Positions 48,348 through 60,830 of a stretch of 64,000 nt of DNA are shown here, piece after piece. The stretch is from Gordionus sp. m RMFG-2023 (Eukaryota > Nematomorpha > Gordioida > Chordodea > Parachordodidae). The stretch lies in the NCBI RefSeq assembly GCF_954871325.1, contig NC_088778.1, positions 2,513,743 through 2,577,742 of the forward strand, read 5' to 3'. Positions within the stretch are counted from its first letter, which is position 1; each line of letters opens with the position of its first letter. A program made the position numbers and the translations under genes. The notes below the pieces were generated by a model. It was not told the DNA's origin. It did no database searches and saw only the letters and a list, made by a program, of their open reading frames with translations.

Positions 48348-51300
48348 ACCATTATGTTGTATAAAGTAGAGAGTGCTATCTGTTAAAAATAGTTTTATTT
48401 TTTGAATCATAAGATTAATTGTATATTTAAAGAGAAAAAACTTCTAGATAAGATATCCATTTCATGGGTGACTATAATATTATTAAATGAATGAGGCCAT
48501 TTTTTAAATTATCTTAAATACCATGTTTTCGGAATATTTCTGTTTTTCCTAAAATAAGTATTTTTAAACATGCATGACATGATAATTTTTTTTAAATTTC
48601 GTTAGAGAATATCTGAACGATACAAGAGTAAAATTAGAATTTGTAGATTCTATATTAACTAAATAATTTATGAGAAATTCTGGTAAAAAGTGTCAGTTTT
48701 AAATAAGTTAATGTCTTCTCGATAAGAGGAACATATGTGATTACGTTTAAAATTATTTAAATTTATTAAAAGAAGTATTATTTTTCTACCACAAAATGAT
48801 TTATATTTATTTCTCTGTATTAATTATTATAAACGATTTCAAATTAAAATTATTTTCTTATAATTTTAAAAATAATTGTAAATATTTTTTTGTACACTAA
48901 TGAAAAAAAAAACCTAATTAGCAAAACTAAGAATTCAAAATTAGCCAAAAAAAAGCATAAAACATTTACATTATTTGTAACTATTTTTGTATAGTAATAA
49001 ATTAAAAATTTCAGGGATATTGTTACCCTCTAATAAAACAATCACAAATTATTCTAATATTTATATTAATCAAATTTCGATTACCTAAATATATTGTCAG
49101 GGTGCCATTTATTTTCTCTATATATAGCAAATTTTATATATAATAGTGATAAACAAATATATTTTAATATATGATGTAATACTCGTAAAAATTAATTTTA
49201 AATTTTAATATTCTAATAACAAAAATTTATATTAGTTTTAATTTTAAAAAAAAATTTAAATTGAAAATCTAATTAACGAAATATAAATTTGTGAATAAAA
49301 GAAAAATATACTTAGGAATGTTATTCCACTTACTTTTGTTAAAAAAAATGTATAATTGATATTTTTATTTAAAAAAGTTGTATAAATAATAAATATCTAA
49401 TCATGAATCTACTTTTCATTCTGGCAGGAAGACTGGAATCTATTGAAATATATAAACTTTAATTAATTTAAATAGTCAGTAGTGTATATGTTTTCCATTT
49501 TCATTCTTTTTAAAATCTCAGGTCATAATTAATAATTTTATAATTTTAAAGTTTAATTTTGTTTGAAATTAACTAGATTAATTTTAGGATAGGTTAAGGA
49601 ATTTTTTAATCAATACAGTATATTTTTATATATAATTATTGTATATATTATATACACAGGCAGTTGGCTATCTTAAACCATTATCTTTTAGGGATCCATC
49701 TCATTAATCATTCCTTTATTTTATCATTTGCTTCATCTATTACTCTATCCACATCAAATCTGATTCTTTCCTATTATCTTTCACTCATTTGTCTAATTTA
49801 ATAGACTGCATCCATCGTTAATCCAGGTGTGTGTCTCCCTAATACGAATGGGTATCTTAGATTTTTTAATTAAATATTTTAATAGAATTTTACAAAGATA
49901 GCCATTTTTTTTAAGTTCTGTATTTTTGAAGGTAACAAGTAAATAGCTTTTTCTTCATTCCAACTGTCTATTAACTTTCTAATATTTGGTTATAGACTAA
50001 GCTATGGAAATAGATTCCTTTATCTCTCAATACTTTATGACTTTCGATTGTAAGATTAGGCCACTTGCCACATGATTTTTCATTCGTTTATTACATATTA
50101 TTTCTTGCAATTATGGATAAAATCTTAACATGATTTGTGTTTATCTATATAGAGTGTGCAGTAATTAAAGTTGAAAAGTTCCTGAAATGATTCTTTCCAT
50201 CTATTCATTATTTATTTACCGTTTATTATCCGTTTCTCTTATATATTTTGATTAAATTTGGAGTCCATTTTTGGTTCTCTACTGTATTTTGATTATATAT
50301 ATATATAATTTATTTTAAATGTTATAACTCTTGCAAAAGGATTCACCATTGCAGTCCTTCACCTTGACTTTATAAGTTTGTTTTTCGTTTTTTGTATTAA
50401 TAATATAATTTATATTCCATCAATAACTTCTTTATTTGAGCGCTCCACTTTTTGTCAAACCTAATAACTTAGAGATATCTATTATTTTTTTTTTTTAAAT
50501 CACTTCACATTTCTTTTGCTAGTTTTTGAAGAATTGATTATTTAAATTTATAGCAAAGGTAACTGTTATTGTTTTTATATTCCCACTTCCATTTTAGAGT
50601 TATCCACAGTCTTTGTTTGCTTTGAAAGAATTTATTTTTAAGGTAGAGATTCATAGTAGCCCTGTATATTTGCAAAGGTAAGGGGGGTGTGGGGTAGATT
50701 TTTTTGATAGAACAAATATTTGAATTATATGAACCCAAATTTAAAATTCTTATTTGATTTTATTTGAAAATACCACATAAAATTATTATACAAAAATTAT
50801 AATTAAATATTATATGAATTTAAATTTTTCTTGCACCAATCTATCTAACACTTGACTTATATGACTTTTGAGTTCAGACAATGGCTGAAGATAATACCAC
50901 ACAATTTTTGTTGTTTGACAATCTATAGAAGCGTTTATAACCTTCTCAAATTAGTTATGTCTTTTTCCACTAAATCTCTTGTATACATGTTATTACTCAA
51001 CATGGCGCCAATTCTTTCATCCTCTCTAGAACCAATGTTCAAAGTTGAAAATCTCATCTTAGTTTAAACCTAGATTTTATGATGGAGGTTTATATTATTA
51101 GGGTCTCCTGGAGGGAAGATTTGAAAATATAACACTACCAGAGGTTTAACCATCGTTTAGTAGTCATACTACAGCTATCAGAATAAATATAAAAGGATCC
51201 TGCATAGGTTTATAGCAAAACGGAAATTCAGAAAGGGTATTATATATATTCTGTAATGCATTTAGAGTTAAATCAGATTTTTCAAATTAAGAATAAACTT

Positions 51301-52320
51301 TAAAATAATTAAAATTTGTATGTTGTCGAATTCTTATAAATTTGATATATGATATTGTTATCAGTCCTATAAATTCTTAAAACCAGTTTTTACAAAAATT
51401 AATAAATGTTTATATAAAATTAATAGCAAATATTAATATACAAACCTTAATTAAATATTTTGATAAAATATGGAGTAAGGATATTTTAAAAATTTAGTTA
51501 AAATAAAATACAAGATATATCAATAAGAATAGTTCCTTAATATGTAACCTCTCCATTTATAAAAATTATAGTAATAGCCTAAGCCTATAAAAATTAAATT
51601 ATTTTATCAATAAAAAGAATACATTTTACTACAGGTCTCATTTCTTGTTCTGTATAAATATTTACGTTATAAAATAAATTTCTTTTAATTATCTTACCTA
51701 TATTAAGAGTGAGGATTTTATTTCCTGGAACTAATATAATTAATATAAATTATAATATAAGTGATATTTTTGAATAAATAAATTTACATATTCCTATGTC
51801 CAAATTTTTAGCTTGTATATTTTAAATATAATATATAGAGTGAAACGATATTTTTGATAATAATATACCTGAGATGTTAATGTACCTGAGATATAAGTGT
51901 TCTATAAGAAATATAAATATGTTCATATTTAATTTATATAAATAAAGTTCTCACCATCTTTCTCACTCTCTTTTAACTGGACTATATATCATTATAAAAA
52001 CACTACATAAATAGATTGACATTGGCAATATGTAATATTAAATTTTTCATTTAAGCAAATTTTTAAAATTAGTTAGTGTACAATTTATAATTCGATAAGT
52101 TGATAACCTTTTCTCGTTTTTACAATATCATCATCATCTATAACTGAATAAATATATCAATTGTATATTTTAAAATATTTAGAAAAAATTCTTTATTATA
52201 CTTATATATTCGCATGTTAAGTTATCTGAAATAATCATTAAATAAATAATTTTTATAAAATCAATATAAAGATAAGGAGAATTACTCTTTGCACAAATAG
52301 TCATATTTGGAAAAACTAAA
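48348..52320 (+). repeat. R1 dispersed repeat, copy E (contains a LINE relic)
   Basis: Landmarks in order: ACCATTATGTTGTATAAAGT (48348), CTAGATAAGATATCCATTTC (about 48443), ACCTAAATATATTGTCAGGG (49083), TTTTACTACAGGTCTCATTT (51623), ACCTATATTAAGAGTGAGGA (51697), ACATATTCCTATGTCCAAAT (51793), ACCTGAGATGTTAATGTACC (51868) and ATTACTCTTTGCACAAATAG (52282). An RTE-like LINE relic at 49690-51065 accounts for the extra length compared with copy C. Confidence 0.55.
49690..51065 (-). pseudogene. RTE-like LINE relic (endonuclease and reverse transcriptase)
   Basis: Read on the minus strand, recognisable blocks appear in the correct order. MRFSTLNIGS at 51057 is the start of an APE-type endonuclease. 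KQRLWITLKWKWEYKNNNSY (about 50600) is the end of the endonuclease (RLWTW...KN.IDYI in relatives). NRWKESFQELFNF (about 50190) is the linker RWKEYFEELLN. DSWNEEKAIYLLPSKIQ (about 49950) is the early RT block. RYPFVLGRHTPGLTMDAVY (about 49850), followed after a stop by IRQM, is RT block F..GR.T...D....IRQ. Non-LTR elements copy themselves by target-primed reverse transcription. Compared with a full element, parts of the endonuclease and the catalytic YADD half of the RT are missing, and there are many stops and frame changes. The blocks favour the RTE clade, but the clade is tentative. Located inside R1 copy E. Confidence 0.72.
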
Positions 52321-54424
52321 GGTGTTAACAATATTTAAATCAATATTGATATTTTCGATGAAATTTAAAGGGTTTATTGAATAGATTATTAATAAATCCT
52401 TAATCTAATAAATTCCCAAAACATTAGAAAACAATTTCATTTTTTCTAATATTTATCAAATAATTTATAGCTTCTTTATATTTTATTTTAAACATTTCTT
52501 TATTTGAATAAAAATTTAGATTTAAAAAATTAATTAAAAACATTTAAAAATTCAATGAAAATCCTCAAAACTTAATCAAAACACAAAATAAGCCATTTTT
52601 AATAGAAATAGGCCATAAAGTTTTTAATTTTTAAAACAGGTTTTGGTGCAATCTCAATAAAAAGATAAAATATTATTATGTTAGGGGTACCTTTCATTAA
52701 ATCAACATCTATTAACAAGAAGATAAAAAATGTTATGAATTATTGTAATATATAATTTTTCATTATTTAATAAAAATGTTAAATATAGCTCCTATTAAAG
52801 TAAACCATGTACTAATCGAACTATATTAATGAAATATCTTCATCAGTGGAAATTCTCAGAATATATAATTCAATCTTGAAATTGAATTACGAAATAAAAC
52901 AATTAAAAAAATTTAATAAATATATTAAGAAAAATATATTATCGATCTATGGTTTAGTGTCTAAATAATTTTCTACAAAATATTAAAAATTTTCCATTAT
53001 ATTTAATATAACTTTTTATCTTGATTTAATTTTTGCAAAAATTATATTGAGTTGTGGACATGTTGCCCCTCATTTTTAGAGGTTAAATAATTTATTTTCA
53101 GAAATTAGCAAATAATTACTATATTTAACTATACCATCTAAGACTTTACAATTTTCCAAAAGAATATTACTTGAATATTTTTCGTGATAAAGATATAAAA
53201 TTTAAAATATTCCAAATATTTTAATAAATAGATCCGTAATTATTTTATTGTAGTAATAAAAATTTTAATAAAAATAGCAACAAAATAAGGTTGAAAGAAG
53301 TAAAAATAAAATATATTTAGCCACACTAAAACAATAATAATGTCCTTTCCCTATTTATATTGCATCTCCTGTGTTTTCAATATTTAAATATTAAAACTTC
53401 TAATCCTATATAATTAATTCAAATAATTCATTTTCAATTACACTTTTTAAATTATTATTTCTAAAATAAATTTATTTCATATGTTAAAATTTGTATTAAT
53501 CTCTTCTAGGTAACTTAAATTTGTTTGTCCTGCTTTTTAGGGACGTTTTTATAAAATAAGCCTCTTTGAATTTTATTAAATATCTTTTTAAATTGTTAAA
53601 TTGATTAAAATTACTATATATAACAAATATAGAAAAATGTATTTTTTTCGATTAATATTATTTATATTTCAATTTTTACGTCGAATCGAGAATATTTAAA
53701 TATATTAGTCTGGCTAGGTCGGGAAAATATATCTAGGCAAGATAGCAAAAATGTAACCATGAAAAGTAATTATTTTAATGTTTTTGTAATAGGTTTAACG
53801 TGGTAAAACAATTTATTGAAGATGAAAAAATTTTTTTTTCGAATTAGGAATCATTTTTTGTATGTGAAGGATTTAAATCAAGAAATCGACAATCTTTTCA
53901 AATCTGCCATTGATTTATAAAAATCTATAGCTAAATAAACTCTTTACAGGAATATGGGTTAGTAGCCTATAGTAGGAAGCTAGCATAACAAACAGCTCAA
54001 AATAGTTATAGGTTTCTATAAAATAATATCTTGAATGTAGCCAGGCTAGATTTAATTCAATCTCTCCACAGTATTTTACTTATATTTTCGTAGAAAAATA
54101 TATTAGATAAAATACAAAAAACTAACTATAACATAATTACAAATTTATTGAAATGAATATGCAGCTTCTTAACGAACATTAATTGAAGAGCCTTGCATAG
54201 ATGAATCCAAGTCGGATACATATTTTATCGGCCTCTATTATTCTGACATTTTCTTAAAATTATTTCAGACCAAATTGGGAAGTTCGAATTGAATAGGGCT
54301 TGGATCTGTGGGGAACAAAAATAGGATCTTATCTGTCGACCAAAAATTTTAAATTTTTCTCGCATCGGGTATAAATTATTTTCATTTTTTGTACAAGTAT
54401 ATATAAATTATTATATATATATAT
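52321..54424. other. AT-rich DNA without a recognised gene
   Basis: Nothing firm. A TCGATCTATGGTTTAGTGTC word near 52939 recalls the first R1 landmark region. GTCTGGCTAGGTCGGGAAAA (53709) and a GC-richer stretch near 54180-54370 are unassigned. Confidence 0.45.
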
Positions 54425-57370
54425 ACCATAATGTTTGATAAGATGTGGTCTAGAGTCTAAAATATTTTTTATATATCATATTATTTGATATATTTTTATA
54501 TTTTTGTACCTTTAGAAGATGTAATATAGATCGACTCGGAGACTAAAATATTATTAAATTTAAGGAATTTATTCCTATTATTTAAATGATAAAATATACC
54601 TATTTCACAAAATCTTTTGACAAGTCCTGAAAATAAATATATTGTATTTTCACAAATCCGAACTCTTCTGAATAAAGAATTTGGTTCGGTTACTGTTGAA
54701 ATCAAATAAATATTTTGTCATAAAAGTTCGTTATGGTTCAGAAAATGATAAAGGTTCGTTTGTATAAGGATTTGGTTTGCTTCAAATCCTTCCTTTTATT
54801 CCTTTTGTTACATATTCGTAACAATGCAAATTTAAGTTATTTATATTATTAAACTTTTATATCAATAATTAACTATAAAAGACTTTTTTGTTTTTCTTAA
54901 AGAAAAAATACATTTTAATCAAATAAATTACTACTGTAGACAAGACATTCTAAAATATTATTACTGACGACAATCTACTTATTAGTATCACCTTTGTAAA
55001 TTATGAAATACAATTCAATTGTTTACAGATTGTTTAAATTCTTAAAAATAGTCTAAAATATTAAATATTTGATAAACAATAAATTAATAAAAATGATATT
55101 ATATATGATAAAAATAATTTTAATTAATAAATTATGAATCTAATTATTTTTTCTATATTGTTCTTTTCGTGATAACCTAAAGATATTATGAGGGTACCAT
55201 TTACATTTCCTAAATGTGGAGTTAAATAAAATATGGAATATAAAAAAATTTTTAATACTTGAATAGAAACAATTAAATATATTTAGAAATATAGATTACA
55301 AATGAAGAATAAATTAATATAATTTCTATGTCATAATATTACTTATTAGTTTTTTAGACCAAGCTTTATTGAAACAAATTTTGAATGGTCCAAAATTAAT
55401 TTTTATAACGTATTAGATAAATGCTTGTTATTAGAGATAAAAATATTTTATTAGTGCTTAATTAAACTTAACCTACTTGAATTTGATATGTGCCCTATTG
55501 TAATTACTATAATAATATATAAAAATTTATTCACTTTATAGCATGTATTAATAATATATAAATTAAAAAATGATGTGGATAAAAAAGTGAATGAAAAATA
55601 TTAATACAAATAATAGTTAATTAATTGGAGAACTATTATTTTTTGTTATAGTTTTATCGTATATTTTTTATATTTTTAAAATGCATGTTCTTTCAGTCTA
55701 AATTTATTAATATTCAGAAATATTTTTTTTGCTAAGTAAAATTAATGATTTTATCAACAGTTTTCTAATTATAATTAGAAGGTTATAACCTAATAGTCGA
55801 CATATGTTTATCCTCCCAAGAAAGAATAGTTTTGGATTAGAAAATTTTAAATGCTGACCAATGCAATTATAGTTCGGAAAGAAGGTAATATCTTCCTCTA
55901 ATTTATCCCTTTCTTTCCATTTCTTTAACTATCCTTCTTATATTTAATCTAAATGCTGGTATAGTAGTTAATCAACGGAATAAATTAATTAGTTTGAACT
56001 ATAATGTTTAATGGCATTTTACTTCTTAACTCTATTATAATACTCTTACAAAATACTTATATTCCAATTAAAATTTTTAACTTTCATTATTATAAAAAAC
56101 TTTTATTTAATTATACCCAACTGTTTGATCAAATTTATATAAAATTTAAAACTTCTCAAATTCAATATTCTTTTAAATATTTTTTATTTTTAACATGAAT
56201 CATAAATAAAAATAAAATATAAATAGGCTTTTCTTTATTTATATTAATAAAAAGCTAAAAAATATTTTTTTATTTTTCTAAATGTTCATTAATAATTATA
56301 TATTTTTAAAAAAAATTTGGCCTAATGCTTGAATTATATTTTACCTTTGGGTTTCGATTCTTGCTCTAATATATTAATGTATATATTATAAATTATATTT
56401 TATACAATTTTTATACCTAGATTAAGAGTAAGATTTTTATTTCCCAATCCTAAGGTATTCAATTATTTGTATAATGCTTTTTATTTGTTAATTTACTAAT
56501 TCCAATCAGTAAATTTGAAGCTTAAAATATTTTTAAAAAATGTTGAATATTAAAGGAAATTTTTTAGTAATTTACTTTGAATGTAATGGTCAGTGTACGT
56601 TAAATATGCTATAAAAATATAAACATTTATTATATAAATTCTTATACCTGAAATAAAATCTTACTTCTTATATGATTGAAAATTTTATCTATAATTTAAA
56701 ATATAAATAATCATTTTGATCGACATAATAAAATCTTAAATAATTCTCAAATTGATAAAATTTTATAAACCTTCTTGGACATGTTCATAAGCATTGCCTA
56801 TAGTAATAATTGTAATATTTTAACTTTTAATCCAATAAATACCTTCATTTATACAGTTGAACCCCATTTGCGCTTAAATAATTTTAATTTAATTTATAAT
56901 ATTAAGCAGTGGTAGCTAGAAATTTTCCTAAGAGGGGGTCCATACATATAAAAACCTGGGGGACTTCGCGCCTCAGACTCTTTTTAACGGGTCTTCGGCC
57001 CTTTTGCCCTGATTTCGGCTGGGTTTATCTTATAAATCATAACCATATCTTCGATAATATATAATAAATATATTTTTTAAATCCATCAATAATATGTTAT
57101 AATTTAGTAGATTATTCTCAATGTATCCAGAATAATTTCAATAGTAATATAATATCCTTCCACAAACATCAAAACAGGAAAAATATAAATATTAATGGTA
57201 TTTATTTGATATAAAGTAATTTTTAAGTCTTTTGAACGTATAATCTAAAAAAAAAAATTTGCTCTGGAACCACCCCCGTAGCTACGCCACTGATATTGAG
57301 TAATATATATAATAATGACTTACTAATGCGAGTACAAATTATGACATTTGAATCTAAACATTATTTATGA
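54425..57370 (+). repeat. R1 dispersed repeat, copy C (split by a MITE)
   Basis: R1 landmarks in order: ACCATAATGTTTGATAAGAT (54425), ACCTTTAGAAGATGTAATAT (54507), CACAAAATCTTTTGACAAGT (54605), ACCTAAAGATATTATGAGGG (55175), ACTTGAATTTGATATGTGCC (55475), TTTAAATGCTGACCAATGCA (55845), TTTTACCTTTGGGTTTCG (56339), ACCTAGATTAAGAGTAAG (56415), ACTAATTCCAATCAGTAAAT (56496), ACTTTGAATGTAATGGTCAG (56574), AATACCTTCATTTATACA (56842) and AATGACTTACTAATGCGAGT (57312). Copy C and copy B are the easiest pair to align by eye. A 386-bp MITE interrupts it at 56907. Confidence 0.72.
56907..57292. mobile_element. 386-bp hAT-type MITE
   Basis: The left end CAGTGGTAGCTAGAAATT and the reverse complement of the right end CAGTGGCGTAGCTACGGGGG form an inverted repeat. 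Octamers ATATTAAG (56899-56906) and ATATTGAG (57293-57300) are an 8-bp duplication with one mismatch. GC-rich DNA with CTTCGGCCC lies inside the left end, much as in the 9843 element. Non-coding. Joining the flanks across it restores the R1 order seen in copies A and B, which independently confirms the insertion. Confidence 0.88.
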
Positions 57371-58439
57371 TTCAATTAAATTTAATAGAGCTATAGAAGA
57401 TATATTTTAAGGAGATGAACCACATTAAAATGTTTTATTATGTAACAAAGAGAATATAAAATAACATAATCATTTAAGAAATAAGTTTAATTACCTTTAA
57501 TAAGATAAAGTAAATAGATTAAAAATCTGTTTGATTTAAATTTTGTAAAAATTTGTAATTTCAAACTGCAGAATTATATATTAACTTATGATCAAGCTAG
57601 ATTTTTTTATAGGAAACTACTAATATTAAAATATTTTTTATCAAATTTTTATCAAGAAAATCAGGTTAGAACGTCTCAGACACTTCGAATAGTAATTTAG
57701 CCTTTCTACCAAAATGTAATATATTATTAATTTTAATATTTTTTCTTAGTTGATTGCAGGAAAGGGTTCGCTTTCGATTGGCAAACAATAATTTAAAAGA
57801 TAGAAACTTATAAAATTTATATTCGATATAAGTCTATGCCACCCAACATTTAATTTATCTAATTTTTAACCTATCTGAATGATTCCATTTACCTAATTGC
57901 AGAAGTTTTACAAGCAAATATCTTTAGGCATTTTATTTTGAAAGGTTTAAGTATAATCATTTTACATAATAGCTTATTTGATATTTTGTAGTGTTTTGCA
58001 AACTTATATTGTATATGATAATAATTAGGGTTTTTTATGGTCTTAATTTGACTTTGCTTGATCTGATTCAAATCGAGATTCTAGATTATCTATTTATATA
58101 TTTGCTTTTATAAAAACAGAATTATTCTTATATAATTAAAAATTTGAATATTAATATTTATTCATTAAATAAGCATAGGTGATTTATAAGTTCATGCACT
58201 GCGGTTAACAAGCACCACGACTACCAAATTACAATTATTAGTTTCACAAATTATTATCTATTACTTTAAATTTAATTTATCAGAAAAATATTGTTATAAA
58301 AAAGGTAATGATGTAAAAAAATCAATGGAAATATAAAATGTGTTTTTTAAATGATACCTAGATTTGTCTTTTTGGCAACTAATAAAAAATATATAAAAGT
58401 TAGACTATTTTTAGTAATATTGTTTTCTGATACAATTTC
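57371..58439. other. AT-rich DNA without a recognised gene
   Basis: Weak R1 similarity may continue to about 57690. No gene or RNA recognised beyond. Confidence 0.5.
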
Positions 58440-58945
58440 TCACTTATAACAATGTGGTTAATATGACCTAATGTATATTAAATATTTTTGTTCTACGGCT
58501 ATATTTATATTAATTATAAATAACCTCAATACCGCGAAACTTTTTTCGCTAAATGTATTAATGCGAATATCGATTAACGTTAATAGATATTACCAGAATG
58601 CTTTATGGCCAATACAATTCAACGAATATATAACCGCAATAAAAGATATCACAAATCCATTATAGCTAATTATCACGATAAATATTATTTTTTTCTTTTT
58701 AGCTTTCACTTTTTCTGATGGTAAGCTCCTTCAATATCTCTCTCCACTTTATGTTTTTCATACTATCTCTTTTATCTAATAAATTACATTAAAATCATTA
58801 TTGTGAAATAATTAAAGTGGCATTTGATATCGCGAAGAAAATATTACCATGAAAGCATTATAGCAATGTGCATTATCGCAAGTATATTTTTGCGAATGCA
58901 TTATAGTAACAATATTTCGTAAATATTGCTTGCAATAGTGATTTA
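58440..58945. repeat. Possible MITE with ATGCGAAT/ATCGCG subterminal words
   Basis: CACTTATAACAATGTGG at the left and, read inverted, ATCACTATTGCAAGCAATAT at the right are weakly similar. Words such as AATGCGAATATCG, TATCGCGAAG, ATTATCGCAAG and TTTTTGCGAATGCATTATAG recur in opposite orientation on the two sides. The 64-codon frame at 58471-58665 falls inside and shows no motif. No duplication was identified, so element status is tentative. Confidence 0.35.
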
Positions 58946-59231
58946 TTTCTATTTTACTTGATATACTTAAATTAAGATTCCATTACTAAACATTTTTTCT
59001 ATTTAATAACGAGTTATTTATTATAATTTTATTTTTAAAAATTCGGAAACTATAAATTTATTTCTTTTGAGAATGCACCCATATTTGTTTTCACCCAGAT
59101 CTCTTTTTTTAAAATTTTTTTTGAACACTTTACTATTATTTTCTAACCCAATAATACGTTCAAACTTATTTCAAATAAAAATACCTTTTAACAAAAGTTC
59201 ACCGGTACCCGATTCTGACATAATCTCGCAT

Positions 59232-59570
59232 ATGCCCAAAGATGGGATAGGAAGTGACTTGAGGATGTTTCTTCTCTACCCACTCCTACTGCCTAAAGCA
59301 GCTTACGTTCCCATGACCCTGACGTCTGCAGTTGTCCATCGTCTCATCCATGGCTTCCGAGGTTGTTGACAATTCTGATGCGCCCCAAATGGGTTCGATT
59401 GTCTTGCCTGTAATAAATGACATCTTCAACGATATCATCAACCTATTACCTGCCTAGCATTATGGACTTTAACTTTCAGGAGTTTCCCTCGCTCAACATA
59501 GCATTCGCTAATTTGCTGTCAGGTATCCTTCAGCCGCCACTAGAGCTGTGACTTTCTCGCGGCTTCCAGC
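59232..59570 (+). pseudogene. Histone H2B-like pseudogene
   Basis: This is the least AT-rich non-transposon stretch in the window. Pieces of H2B are visible in order but in different frames: MPKDG and an arginine-bearing stretch; SYCLKQ against the H2B segment IYKVLKQ; then in the next frame CCTGACGT as in the codons for HPDV; MGSIVLPVINDIFNDI (59390-59435) against MSIMNSFVNDIFERI; HY (59459) as in the following AHYNK; and finally TRAVTFS (about 59539-59557) against TKAVTKF at the H2B C-terminus. H2B pairs with H2A in the nucleosome. Several stops and frame changes and an extra 40 to 50 bp before the NDIF block rule out function. No intron or clear poly-A was seen, so a retrocopy and a decayed gene cannot be separated. 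The assignment rests on peptide resemblance only. Confidence 0.5.
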
Positions 59571-59639
59571 CTAAACGCAAAAATTACGGCTAATAACATG
59601 TAACTTTGACATTCTTCTTTCGAGATAGAATTTGCTGAA

Positions 59640-60830
59640 TAAAATTAGAGTACTACAAAAAAAAGAAACTGTACAAAGCATATCTGATAATATGGAGCTT
59701 TTAATATCAAGCTGTTACAGCATTATAAGAGTTATTTGGAGTGTCCTTGGAGAGTATCAGAAGGTCGAAATTAGATATTTTATCTGAAGATAATACATCA
59801 TTAAGTTCAATACAACATAAAAAAAATTTTGTATTAAATGCGAATTATTTAATTAACACAATTTTGCAATATATTACAAAAAAAAATGATATGGATATGG
59901 TTGAAGTTATGTTCGAAAATAATTATAATCAAAAATATCGAGCAAGAAATGATTGTTCAGGAGAAACTTTCATACAAACACGTCCACTAGATATTTTTTA
60001 CTACTTTTGGATACATTATTTGCTCTATGTTAATATAATTGATTTGACTTCCAAATATCGATTTTCAAATAATTCAATGTTTTTAGCTTTTTTCTACTTT
60101 AAATAATCTATTATTTTCTAAACGTTAATATTTTTTTATTATCATTAAATATCGAATAACTCATAATAACCTTTATTATTTTTATCATTTCAGAATCTGT
60201 TAAATAAAAAATAATTTTACTTTTTTGATTTTTTTTACTAACTTAAAGTTTAATGATGATTATTATTGTTTCTTTTATATACATATTCTTAACTAAAAAT
60301 TATACTTGAAAGATATATATAATGTAAGACATTTTATTATAGGGATGTATGAAATAAAATGTAACTGATATTCTAATAAATGTAAAAATTCAATCGTTAA
60401 CCAATATATGATTCCATCATGATATTTAAGATTTCTTTAGCCTCAAATCAATCGATTTGTGATTAATAAAATTACTCTATTCAATTTTATATTATTAAAC
60501 ATTAGTAAGGATATTTTATTAATACTTGATATATAAAGATTAAATAATTAAATTTTATTCTAAGGTTATATATTATATAGTATAAAGGTAATTTTAAATA
60601 TCTTGGCATGAAAGATTAATATATAATCCTCTGAGAAATGCAATGCATACATATAATAAATTTTAAAGATTTTTTCAAATATATTAAAATCACTCTATAT
60701 TTTGGCAATACCAGCAATAATGAGAAGACTTTTTCTTCATTGGGAGGATTAATAAGCTGAACTATGACATTAATAATTCGATTGGTAAAACACTTAATAT
60801 ATCGTTTCCCCAATACAGTACAAAAGAAGA
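59640..60830 (+). pseudogene. hAT transposase relic
   Basis: The open frame 59741-60106 ends with QKYRARNDCSGETFIQTRPL, then DIFYYFWIHYLLYVNIIDLT and SKYRF. This fits the hAT segment in which an R.R-rich stretch is followed by (E/D)(Y/F)YR.SIFIPYLD..I..L..RF. Upstream, LQKKETVQSISDNMELLISS in a neighbouring frame (from about 59650) resembles the preceding helical region. Downstream, LKSLYILAIP and, after a frame change, NNEKTFSSLGGL (about 60710-60750) resemble the start of the C-terminal dimerisation block (T..ERSFS.L.RL). About 500 bp of AT-rich DNA separates the parts. No ends or duplication were found. It begins about 70 bp after the H2B-like relic. Confidence 0.65.

Noticed and set aside
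50600-50720. Reading ATMNLYLKNKFFQSKQRLW as the LINE C-terminal block near the end of the RT
   Set aside because: Its position before the RWKESFQELF linker fits the end of the endonuclease domain (RLWTW...KN.IDY) instead.
50852-51067. 71-codon plus-strand frame
   Set aside because: Antisense shadow of the LINE endonuclease start (MRFSTLNIGS on the minus strand).
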